Of a stretch of 5,466 bases of DNA, positions 1-5,466 are shown piece after piece. Position numbers and translations under genes: made by a program. Source of the stretch: Lysobacterales bacterium. GTDB taxonomy: Bacteria; Pseudomonadota; Gammaproteobacteria; Xanthomonadales; S139-57. Below the pieces are notes generated by a model. It did no database searches, was not told the DNA's origin, and saw nothing but the letters and a program-made list of their open reading frames with translations. The first letter of the stretch is position 1. The number at the start of each line of letters is the position of its first letter. The stretch spans positions 1 to 5,466 of the forward strand of contig JALWTZ010000248.1 of assembly GCA_026993285.1 (NCBI GenBank), in the 5' to 3' direction.

Positions 1-198
1 CGGCACGACCGGGCACCACGGGCAGGTGGCCTGCGCATGGAGCATGTCCACCTGGCCGCCATTGTCATCTTGATTGGTGCCCAGTACCCAGGAAGGCTCG
101 CCATTTTCATCATAGAAATAGATCAGGCTGAAGTTGGTTTCACCCTTGTTGTTGAAGGTGATGCCCCAGCCGGACTCATTGGGGTTGTACCACATGCC
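1..198 (-). repeat. Protein repeat unit 2 in the C-terminal region of the protease (cut by the window edge)
   Basis: Residues 1027-1092 read GMWYNPNESGWGITF, then SLIYFYDENGEPSWVLG. This is the well-formed version of the motif seen degenerately in unit 1, with a one-residue indel between the G-x-G turn and the P-x-W. The unit ends in TCPWCPVVP at the window edge, a close Cys pair (C1085, C1088). The rest of the unit and any later domains are outside the window. Confidence 0.65.
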
Positions 199-3100
199 GC
201 TGTAGTTGACGGCGGGTGTCTGCAGGGCATCGTTGTAGACCTGCACCGGCTCGGTACCCCGGTGACCGTCCACTTCCCAGGTAAACCAGCCGGAGCCGGC
301 CTCGGCCAGGTTGAGGGTCACCGAACCTACGACGGTCTGCTCGGAAACACTGTTACTGACACTGTTCCATTTTAATCGGTACAAGTTGGCATGTACCTGG
401 TTGTTGCGCAGTGGTCCGGTGGCGGTATACCAGATGGGCGAATGGTCGGCCCGGGCGGTATACCAGGCCATGAACACCGAATCCCCATTGATGAAGAAGA
501 TGTCCAGCCCATGGCCAACGCGGCCGCTGTTGTTCCACAGGCCATTGGCCGGTGTCATGCTGGTGGTGCTCAGGTCACAGGAGCTGTTGTTGGCGTTAAA
601 GTCACAGACCTGGTTGTCGCCGCCGGCCTGGCCACCGAAGATCCGGTAGCTGGCATCGGGGTCATAGCCACCGATGTAGCCCACGCCTTCGACATTGATG
701 CCAAACTGGGCACCGCAAGCCATGTTCGGCAGCAGGGCCACGGTGGCCTGCTGGCTGGCCTGGCCACCGGCGGCCACATCACCGAAATACAGTACCGGTG
801 TTTGCAGCGCCAGATTGGCGGCATCTCCACCAGAGGCTGTCTTGTTGGGTGCGTAGAAGCAGACGGCCGTATTGTCCTGTACCGGGTCGGTATTGCCACA
901 ACTGTAGGCCAGGCCACTGCTGATGTTGGTGTTCTGCAGGCCGATGGTGGGGCTGGAGCCCACGGCCACACCGTTACTGTACTGATAGACAATCTCGTCA
1001 GTACCATCATAGAGGAAGGCCTGTACCCGGAAGTTGCCGTTCTGGTTGCCAGTGGATTGCCAGATGCCCGTACCCTCCCACTGGAAGACATGGCAGCCTC
1101 CGCCACCATTGACGTCCGAGGGTCGTGGGCAGCTGGAGAAATGCTGGTAGTACAGGTTATTGATCACCAGGTCATCATGCATGGGCGCAATACGGTGACC
1201 ATTGTTATCGGTGGAAGGCAGTGCGGGTAACGGACAGTCATTACTCCAATCACCACCCTGGGCCTGAAGGTTGGTAGTGAGATAACCGTTTGATGAAGCC
1301 ACGATTTGCGTGATGGCTTCTCCATAGATACGGAAATCCGCGTTCTCCAGGTTGACCAAAGCGGCCCCATCATCTGTGGCAGCCACACTACCGCTGGGTG
1401 TCAGGTTCAGGGCCGTGCCACTGCTACTGATATCCAGCCCGGTATAGGGGCAGCCCAATTCATTGCTGTCGCGGTAGGTATAGCCAAAATTGTCCGGACC
1501 ACCGGCGGCCTTGGCCTGGGCGTTCAGCGCATCGGAGCGGGTTAGCACGGCAATGACATCACTGGCGTTCTGGTTGCTGCTGTTGTTGATGGTCACGGGG
1601 ATGTTCCATTGCTCACCCGGTTCCATCACATTGTCGCCATCGCCGCAGACTTCGCTGGGGGCCAGGCCGCTGACCGAGAAGGCCGGCGCGCTAACCACCT
1701 GTGCCAGGCTGGCACGGCGGCTGCATTGTGCACTGTCGGTTACGGTGACGCTGACATTGCCGCTGAACGCCTCCGAGTAGATGGTTTCCATGCTGGGGCC
1801 GTTGTAGTCGGTCTTGCCGTCACCGTTGACATCCCAGGCATAGCTGTAGCCACCGGCACCGCCACTGGCCGAGGCGCTGAAGATGATGCTCTGGCCGGGT
1901 ACAGCCGGATTGGCGCTGGACTGGATGCTCACCTGCGGCTGGTCACATTCGGCCTTGCCGCTCACGGTTTCCACGCCGGTGTTGTCCGGGTCCAGCCAGT
2001 CTTTCAGACGGGTACTGGCGGTGGTGCCCCGGTCCCAGGAAACCGCCAGACGGCCAAACCAGTCGGGTTCATCAAAACCACAGGCGGCACTGCCGCCGAG
2101 CAGCTGGCCGATCAGATGGTGGTTGGCATTCCACAGGCCGGAGCCGGAGGAACCCCCTTCGGTAGTGCCCACATCCCAGTCGGTGACTTTCCAGAAACCA
2201 TCATCGGCCCCCTGGGTATAACTGGGGTAGGAAGGCCCGGCCAGTACATCGTCGTATTCGAAACTGATGCGCTTTTCATCCAGCTGCGGGTGGTGGATGA
2301 CGGTGACCGGGCCGGCATTCTGCACATCACGGCGGTCCCAGCCGGCCCAGTAGACCTCGGCCAGCGGGGCCGGGTCTTCATCCAGCTCCAGCAGGGCGAA
2401 GTCCGACAGGGGATTGCTGGCGCGGAAAGTGGCGCCCATGGTGGTAGCCACGGTGTACTGGCTGCGGTTGACCGGTACACCGTTGGCGCTGCTGCCCACG
2501 GCCCGGCAGGTGGGGGATTCATACTCCCAGTAGAACACCGTGGTACTGGCGTTGTTGCTGTTCAGGCCGCAGTGGTTGGCTGTGAGGAAGTAGAGCTTTT
2601 TGTCTTCACGGGCATTGTTGATCAGGGTGCCGGAGCAGGTATCTTCACCTCCCAGAGTGAACATGCTGGCTGCCTTGATCTCATCCCGCCAGTCATCGCC
2701 TTCCGAACAGACCACATCCACATTGCAGCTGCCGGATTTCAGCAGGGCGTCAGCCGGGTCGATGAAGCCGTGCTGCACGCTTTTCAGCCCGAGCTTGACA
2801 AAGGGTTGCATGGCCTTGGGCACGGTGATTTCCAGCCAGGCGGTATCGCCGGGTACCACCGGAGTCCAGAAGGTATCGCCCCCGGGGTTGTTCTGGTCGG
2901 TCCATGGGCCCCAGACGGTGGTCTTCTTTTCGTCGACAAAATGCAGCTCGGCACCGTGGGGCAGGAAGAACGGCGACAGGGCCAGATTGAGGTTGACCGC
3001 GCCGGGAGAACGGATGAGGATGCGCTTGACCAGCCGGCCATCCGGGGCTTCTTCCCATTTGCCGGTCAGCAGGTCGCGGGGCAGACTGGCCTTGACCGCG

Positions 3101-3276
3101 AAGCGGGCTGCCGTTCCGGGCTTTCGGGGCTGGCTGGCAGCCTGGGCGGCCTTGTCGGCCAGGCCCTGTACGGTGACTTCCAGTGGCGTGTCGTTCAGCA
3201 GCCATTGATCGGAAGGCAGTTTGCCCATGGCGGTGGCACTCAGCGCCAGCAGCAGAAGCATCAGCAGTTTGTTCAT
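1..3276 (-). CDS. Secreted lysyl-endopeptidase-like serine protease (S1 family) with PKD and C-terminal repeat modules, 3' end missing
   Basis: An exported endopeptidase, probably cutting after Lys (or Lys/Arg). The frame is open for 1,092 codons and leaves the window without a stop. Order: signal peptide (1-16), propeptide (17-180), trypsin-fold domain (181-440), PKD domain (448-530), acidic linker module (531-640), nidogen-like module (640-790), then Trp/Gly-rich repeats (912 onward). The triad is H235 in TANHC, D292 in SDFALLEL and S377 in GGSSGSGL. Recalled Achromobacter protease I aligns along the whole domain, for example SGSCNVDVVC, YFLTANHC, WAGWDRRD, HHPQLDEKRIS and KDWLDP. The start chosen is the third of three consecutive ATGs, because only it lies 6 bases from the GGAGG. 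Achromobacter Lys-C has a C-terminal extension of about 180 residues; this one exceeds 650. Family assignment is confident; exact cleavage specificity is inferred. Confidence 0.93.
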   Translation of the reverse strand, partial: MNKLLMLLLLALSATAMGKLPSDQWLLNDTPLEVTVQGLADKAAQAASQPRKPGTAARFAVKASLPRDLLTGKWEEAPDGRLVKRILIRSPGAVNLNLALSPFFLPHGAELHFVDEKKTTVWGPWTDQNNPGGDTFWTPVVPGDTAWLEITVPKAMQPFVKLGLKSVQHGFIDPADALLKSGSCNVDVVCSEGDDWRDEIKAASMFTLGGEDTCSGTLINNAREDKKLYFLTANHCGLNSNNASTTVFYWEYESPTCRAVGSSANGVPVNRSQYTVATTMGATFRASNPLSDFALLELDEDPAPLAEVYWAGWDRRDVQNAGPVTVIHHPQLDEKRISFEYDDVLAGPSYPSYTQGADDGFWKVTDWDVGTTEGGSSGSGLWNANHHLIGQLLGGSAACGFDEPDWFGRLAVSWDRGTTASTRLKDWLDPDNTGVETVSGKAECDQPQVSIQSSANPAVPGQSIIFSASASGGAGGYSYAWDVNGDGKTDYNGPSMETIYSEAFSGNVSVTVTDSAQCSRRASLAQVVSAPAFSVSGLAPSEVCGDGDNVMEPGEQWNIPVTINNSSNQNASDVIAVLTRSDALNAQAKAAGGPDNFGYTYRDSNELGCPYTGLDISSSGTALNLTPSGSVAATDDGAALVNLENADFRIYGEAITQIVASSNGYLTTNLQAQGGDWSNDCPLPALPSTDNNGHRIAPMHDDLVINNLYYQHFSSCPRPSDVNGGGGCHVFQWEGTGIWQSTGNQNGNFRVQAFLYDGTDEIVYQYSNGVAVGSSPTIGLQNTNISSGLAYSCGNTDPVQDNTAVCFYAPNKTASGGDAANLALQTPVLYFGDVAAGGQASQQATVALLPNMACGAQFGINVEGVGYIGGYDPDASYRIFGGQAGGDNQVCDFNANNSSCDLSTTSMTPANGLWNNSGRVGHGLDIFFINGDSVFMAWYTARADHSPIWYTATGPLRNNQVHANLYRLKWNSVSNSVSEQTVVGSVTLNLAEAGSGWFTWEVDGHRGTEPVQVYNDALQTPAVNYSGMWYNPNESGWGITFNNKGETNFSLIYFYDENGEPSWVLGTNQDDNGGQVDMLHAQATCPWCPVVP
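199..543 (-). repeat. Protein repeat unit 1 in the C-terminal region of the protease (complete)
   Basis: Residues 912-1026 start G-L-W-N-N and run through VGHGLDIFF, FMAWYTARADHSPIWY and VGSVTLNLAEAGSGWFTWEVDG. The next unit begins 115 residues later with the same layout. The pattern 'G-x-W-x-N ... G-x-G-x-x-F ... W/Y-x-Y ... P-x-W-Y ... VG-x-x-T-L ... G-x-x-T' recurs in secreted proteins of gammaproteobacteria. This unit is degenerate: the usual NPxESGWG core reads N-S-G-R-V-G-H-G. Function is unknown; a beta-rich binding or spacer module is likely. Confidence 0.65.
907..1359 (-). other. Nidogen-like 'SSNGYL' extracellular module
   Basis: Residues 640-790 contain, in order, FRIYGEAITQIVASSNGYL (648-666), RIAPMHDDL (695-703), CHVFQWEGTG (728-737), FRVQAFLYDGTDEIVYQY (749-766) and SPTIGLQN (775-782). 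This order follows extracellular nidogen-type domains: an SNG turn, then 'iaPfwdDl', then 'f-x-v-x-W', then 'F-q-v-x-L-y-d-g-x-I-x-f-x-Y', then 'vGlqn'. The domain is associated with adhesion or matrix contact in animals and occurs in bacterial surface and secreted enzymes. An extra disulfide (C716-C728) around the NGGGGC loop is possible. A direct substrate-binding role is inference. Confidence 0.6.
1357..1686 (-). other. Acidic beta-rich linker module of the protease, CARDB-like in part
   Basis: Residues 531-640. The module opens with CGDGDNVMEPGEQWNIPVTI (544-563) followed by NNSSNQNASDVIAVL. This resembles the 'GDGDGxxEPGE-(x)n-V-x-N-x-G' start of CARDB/DUF11-like immunoglobulin-type modules in secreted bacterial proteins. 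The following part is Ala/Ser/Asn/Gly-rich with one CPY motif and no catalytic signature. It is probably a structural spacer. The family name is tentative. Confidence 0.45.
1687..1935 (-). other. PKD-like beta-sandwich domain
   Basis: Residues 448-530. The stretch starting QVSIQSSANPAVPGQSIIFS, then GGYSYAWDVNGDG (about 475-487), then the strand NVSVTVTDS matches the PKD pattern: 'G-ext-Y-x-W-D-x-N-G-D-G' followed by a final V-x-V-T-D strand. PKD domains are common after catalytic domains of secreted proteases and help bind insoluble or polymeric substrate or act as spacers. The DVNGDG segment may also bind calcium. Which role applies here is not visible. Confidence 0.85.
1957..2736 (-). other. 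Lys-C-type trypsin-fold catalytic domain
   Basis: Residues 181-440, about 260 long against 268 for mature Achromobacter protease I. Catalytic residues are H235, D292 and S377. Cysteines match the three known disulfides: C184-C399, C190-C257 and C214-C236. D405, two residues before FGR, aligns with Asp225 of the Achromobacter enzyme, which binds the substrate lysine, so basic P1 preference is expected. L393 replaces His210, and no Trp is found at the Trp169 position. The loop from C399 to D405 is three residues shorter than in that enzyme. Correspondences come from remembered family numbering, which fits exactly when counted from the catalytic serine. Confidence 0.9.
2737..3228 (-). other. N-terminal propeptide of the protease
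   Basis: Residues 17-180 lie between the signal peptide and the conserved mature start SGSCNVDVVC. The first part is Ala/Lys/Gln-rich and the rest looks like a folded beta-rich domain with several Trp (for example FVDEKKTTVWGPWTDQ and GDTFWTPVVPGDTAWLEI). Lys-C zymogens carry a propeptide of similar size that assists folding and keeps the enzyme inactive. The segment ends in K180, directly before S181, so the mature enzyme could release itself. The boundary comes from alignment to remembered family sequence. Confidence 0.75.
3229..3276 (-). other. Signal peptide of the protease
   Basis: Residues 1-16 read MNKLLMLLLLALSATA: a Lys in the n-region, a Leu-rich hydrophobic core and an A-T-A motif at -3 to -1, giving predicted Sec/signal peptidase I cleavage before M17. 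There is no Cys after the cleavage site, so it is not a lipoprotein signal. It places the protease in the periplasm or outside the cell. The exact cleavage site is inferred. Confidence 0.85.
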
Positions 3277-3282
3277 CATCAT

Positions 3283-3287
3283 CCTCC
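3283..3287 (-). promoter_or_regulatory. Shine-Dalgarno sequence deciding the protease start
   Basis: GGAGG on the minus strand is followed directly by ATG ATG ATG AAC. The three in-frame ATGs lie 0, 3 and 6 bases after it. Only the third (first base 3276) has workable spacing, so it is taken as the start. Using an earlier ATG would just add one or two Met. Confidence 0.8.
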
Positions 3288-3476
3288 AGTGTGATTGGTC
3301 GGAATGGCCAGGCCATGCCCCAAGCTTCCCATCTAAGCCCGAGCTTCAATGGAAATCAAGCATTCTAGGGGTAAAACCCTGGCGGAAGGGTATCAAAATG
3401 TATCCGAATTCACGTTTTGGTCATGGCAAGGATCATTTGTGATGGGTCAGCACCGAACACGACTCTATCCCTTTGG

Positions 3477-3485
3477 TGGTATAAT
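3477..3485 (+). promoter_or_regulatory. Extended -10 promoter for the 2-oxoacid oxidoreductase gene
   Basis: TGGTATAAT is an exact extended -10 element (TG, one base, TATAAT). No good -35 hexamer lies 16-18 bases upstream, as is common for extended -10 promoters. Transcription would start near 3491-3493, giving a leader of about 26 bases before the ATG. This points to sigma-70-type housekeeping transcription. Confidence 0.65.
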
Positions 3486-3506
3486 GGCCGGATTTTCCAC
3501 CGGTTT

Positions 3507-3510
3507 GAGG
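3507..3510 (+). promoter_or_regulatory. Ribosome binding site of the 2-oxoacid oxidoreductase gene
   Basis: GAGG lies 7 bases before the ATG at 3518. An in-frame TGA at 3506-3508 overlaps it, so the reading frame cannot begin farther upstream. Together they fix the start. Confidence 0.8.
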
Positions 3511-3517
3511 CGAGTTC

Positions 3518-5466
3518 ATGTCCGTACCCGCAAAAAAGCTGGATCTCAGCTATACCCTGGATGACAAGTACCGCAAGGATTCGGGGCGCATCTATCTTTC
3601 CGGCATTCAGGCGCTGGTGCGCCTGCCCATGCTGCAGCGGCAGCGGGACCTGGCCGCCGGCCTGAATACCGCCGGGTTCATTTCCGGTTACCGCGGTTCC
3701 CCGCTGGGTGGGCTGGATCTGAACCTGTGGCGCGCGCGGGAATATCTGCAACAGCATCATATCCAGTTCGTGCCCGGCCTGAACGAGGACCTGGCCGCCA
3801 CCGCCGTCTGGGGCACCCAGCAGGTCAACCTGTGGCCGGGCGCCAAATATGATGGTGTCTTTTCCATGTGGTACGGCAAGGGCCCGGGTGTGGACCGTTG
3901 CGGCGATGTGTTCAAGCATGCCAATGCCGCCGGCACCTCCCGCCATGGTGGCGTGCTGGTGATGGCCGGCGATGACCACGCCTGCCGTTCTTCCACACTG
4001 CCGCACCAGAGCGAGCACGAGTTCATCTCCGCCATCATGCCCATCCTCAACCCGGCCGGGGTGCATGATCTGCTGGAGCTGGGCCTGTATGGCTGGGCGC
4101 TTTCCCGCTTCACCGGCCGCTGGGTGGGTTTCAAGACCATTGCCGAGAATGTGGAGTCCTCCGTCTCGCTGGAGTTCGATCCGCTGGCGCTGGAGATCGT
4201 CTACCCGGAAGATTTCGACATGCCGGAAGGCGGGCTGAACATTCGCTGGCCGGACAGCCCGCTGGAGCAGGAGGAGCGCCTGCATCGCTACGCCCTGTTC
4301 GCCGCCCGCGCCTTTGCCCGCGCCAACCCCATCAACCGCACGGTGATCACCAGCCCGAAACCGCGCCTGGGTATCCTCACCACCGGCAAATCCTATCTGG
4401 ATGTGCTGCAGGCGCTGGATTACCTCGGCATCGACCGCAAGATGGCCGCAGACCTGGGCATTACCGTGCACAAGCTGGGCATGACCTGGCCGCTGGAACC
4501 GGACAGCCTGCGGGCCTTCGCCGAGGAACTGGAAGACCTGATCGTGGTGGAGGAAAAGCGCTCCTTCGTGGAACGCCAGCTCAAGGAGCTGATGTACAAC
4601 TGGAAGAACCGCCCCAGTGTCATCGGCAAATACGACGAACAGGGCAACTGGGTGCTGCCATCCATCCACGAACTGACCCCGGCGATGATCGCGCGGGTGA
4701 TCGCCAAGCGCCTGTCCCGCTACTACACCTCCGAGCACATCGAGATGCGCCTGGCCTTTCTCGATCGCAAGGAACAGCAGCTGGCTCGGCCCAAAACCGA
4801 TTTCCGCCGCGCGCCGCACTTCTGTTCCGGCTGCCCGCACAACACTTCCACCCAGGTGCCGGAAGGCAGCCGCGCCCTGGCCGGTATCGGCTGTCACTAC
4901 ATGACGGTGTGGATGGACCGGCGCACGGAAACCTTCACCCAGATGGGCGGTGAGGGCCTGCCGTGGGTGGGCCAGTCCCCCTTTACCGAAACCAGGCATG
5001 TATTCGTCAACCTGGGCGACGGCACCTATTATCACTCCGGCTCGCTGGCCATCCGTGCCTGCCTGGCCGCCAAGGTGAACATCACCTTCAAGATTCTCTA
5101 CAACGACGCGGTGGCCATGACCGGCGGCCAGCCGGTGGACGGCAAGCTGTCGGTGCCGGACATCGCCCGGCAGGTCCACGCCGAGGGCGTGCGCAAGATC
5201 GTGGTGGTCAGCGACGAGCCGGAAAAATGGTCCCGGGCCGAGCTGTTCCCGCCCGGGGTGACTTTCCACCACCGGCGGGAGCTGGACGCGGTGCAGAAAG
5301 CATTGCGTGAATACGAGGGCCTGAGCGTACTGATCTACGACCAGACCTGCGCGGCGGAAAAACGCCGGCGGCGCAAGCGTGGCAAGATGGAAGACCCGAA
5401 CCGGCGGGTGTGGATTCACCCGGAAGTCTGCGAGGGCTGCGGGGATTGTGGCGAGCAGTCCAACTG
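3518..5466 (+). CDS. Indolepyruvate:ferredoxin oxidoreductase family protein (fused form), 5' part
   Basis: A thiamine-diphosphate and iron-sulfur enzyme that oxidatively decarboxylates 2-oxoacids (arylpyruvates or branched-chain 2-oxoacids) to acyl-CoA and reduces ferredoxin, in the cytoplasm. 649 complete codons are present; fused relatives are about 1,150-1,190 residues. Domain I (about 15-260) has GYRGSPLGG (57-65) and the cofactor-activating glutamate E90 in GLNED. A second domain follows with RLGILTTGKSYLD (283-295) and VVEEKR (343-348). The TPP-binding part starts at FCSGCPHN (C436, C439) and has G500-D501-G502, then 26 residues, then N529. At the cut end, C638-E-G-C641-G-D-C644 begins a 4Fe-4S ferredoxin-type domain. 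The missing part should hold the remaining cluster ligands and the gamma-type (IorB-like) domain. Substrate range cannot be read from sequence. Confidence 0.93.
   Translation, partial: MSVPAKKLDLSYTLDDKYRKDSGRIYLSGIQALVRLPMLQRQRDLAAGLNTAGFISGYRGSPLGGLDLNLWRAREYLQQHHIQFVPGLNEDLAATAVWGTQQVNLWPGAKYDGVFSMWYGKGPGVDRCGDVFKHANAAGTSRHGGVLVMAGDDHACRSSTLPHQSEHEFISAIMPILNPAGVHDLLELGLYGWALSRFTGRWVGFKTIAENVESSVSLEFDPLALEIVYPEDFDMPEGGLNIRWPDSPLEQEERLHRYALFAARAFARANPINRTVITSPKPRLGILTTGKSYLDVLQALDYLGIDRKMAADLGITVHKLGMTWPLEPDSLRAFAEELEDLIVVEEKRSFVERQLKELMYNWKNRPSVIGKYDEQGNWVLPSIHELTPAMIARVIAKRLSRYYTSEHIEMRLAFLDRKEQQLARPKTDFRRAPHFCSGCPHNTSTQVPEGSRALAGIGCHYMTVWMDRRTETFTQMGGEGLPWVGQSPFTETRHVFVNLGDGTYYHSGSLAIRACLAAKVNITFKILYNDAVAMTGGQPVDGKLSVPDIARQVHAEGVRKIVVVSDEPEKWSRAELFPPGVTFHHRRELDAVQKALREYEGLSVLIYDQTCAAEKRRRRKRGKMEDPNRRVWIHPEVCEGCGDCGEQSN

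Larger units (their letters stand above)
3277..3517. other. Divergent intergenic region
   Basis: These 241 bases separate the two divergent start codons and must hold the control elements for both genes. The stretch is more AT-rich than the flanking genes, especially 3340-3490. Visible elements are the two Shine-Dalgarno sequences and the rightward extended -10. A short imperfect hairpin (ACCCT, six-base loop, AGGGT, 3376-3391) is too small to interpret. No RNA gene, T-run terminator or convincing leftward -35/-10 pair is seen. Confidence 0.7.

Noticed and set aside
4..24. C-P-W-C motif (C1085, C1088) as a thioredoxin-like or metal site
   Set aside because: It sits inside a Trp/Gly-rich repeat of an exported protein, with no thioredoxin-fold context before it and the rest cut off. 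A structural disulfide is as likely.
391..1230. A 279-codon plus-strand frame
   Set aside because: It is an antisense shadow of the C-terminal modules of the protease, Val/Gly/Ala-rich and without a plausible ribosome binding site or family match.
1609..3294. A 561-codon open frame on the plus strand opposite the protease gene
   Set aside because: It is the reverse complement of the protease codons in register. It has no domain signature, and the protease on the other strand carries a full set of family motifs.
3362..3367. TAGAAT on the minus strand as a -10 for the protease gene
   Set aside because: It matches five of six consensus bases, but no -35 hexamer lies at 16-18 bases. It also gives a leader of about 80 bases with nothing else in support.
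3376..3391. Inverted repeat ACCCT/AGGGT as an operator or terminator
   Set aside because: The stem is only five base pairs with a six-base loop and no T-run. Such a short repeat is expected by chance.
3410..5419. A 669-codon open frame on the minus strand opposite the oxidoreductase gene
   Set aside because: It is antisense to a clearly conserved enzyme. Its translation is His/Gly/Gln/Ala-rich without recognisable motifs, as expected when GC-rich codons are read backwards.

Overview
The window is GC-rich (estimated by eye at about 60%) and dense in long coding sequence. It holds two divergent genes, both cut off by the window edges, separated by 241 bases of non-coding DNA. A secreted Lys-C-type protease next to a fused ferredoxin-dependent 2-oxoacid oxidoreductase suggests a proteobacterium, most likely a gammaproteobacterium. 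I cannot name the genus from this sequence alone.

Left part (1-3276, minus strand): one uninterrupted reading frame of 1,092 codons that runs off the left edge. It encodes an exported multidomain serine endopeptidase. In order it has a signal peptide, a propeptide of about 164 residues, a chymotrypsin-fold domain closely resembling Achromobacter/Lysobacter lysyl endopeptidase (Lys-C), and a PKD-type beta-sandwich. These are followed by an acidic Asp/Gly-rich linker module, a nidogen-like 'SSNGYL' beta-rich module, and at least two copies of a Trp/Gly-rich repeat. The catalytic triad (H235, D292, S377), three predicted disulfides and the basic-specificity aspartate (D405) are all present. The His/Trp pair that boosts the Achromobacter enzyme is not. 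A lysine sits exactly at the predicted pro/mature junction, which suggests self-processing.

Middle (3277-3517): the divergent regulatory region. A consensus extended -10 promoter faces right, and a strong Shine-Dalgarno sequence precedes each gene. No convincing promoter was found for the protease gene.

Right part (3518-5466, plus strand): the first 649 codons of a fused indolepyruvate:ferredoxin oxidoreductase family enzyme. It has the thiamine-diphosphate-binding halves and the start of a 4Fe-4S ferredoxin domain. The rest, including the expected gamma-type domain, lies beyond the window.

Nothing suggests that the two genes work together. One makes an extracellular protein-digesting enzyme and the other a cytoplasmic enzyme for 2-oxoacids from amino-acid breakdown, so any link through peptide catabolism is speculation. 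I saw no RNA genes, mobile elements, CRISPR arrays or terminators. The most interesting material is the architecture and altered active-site surroundings of the protease.
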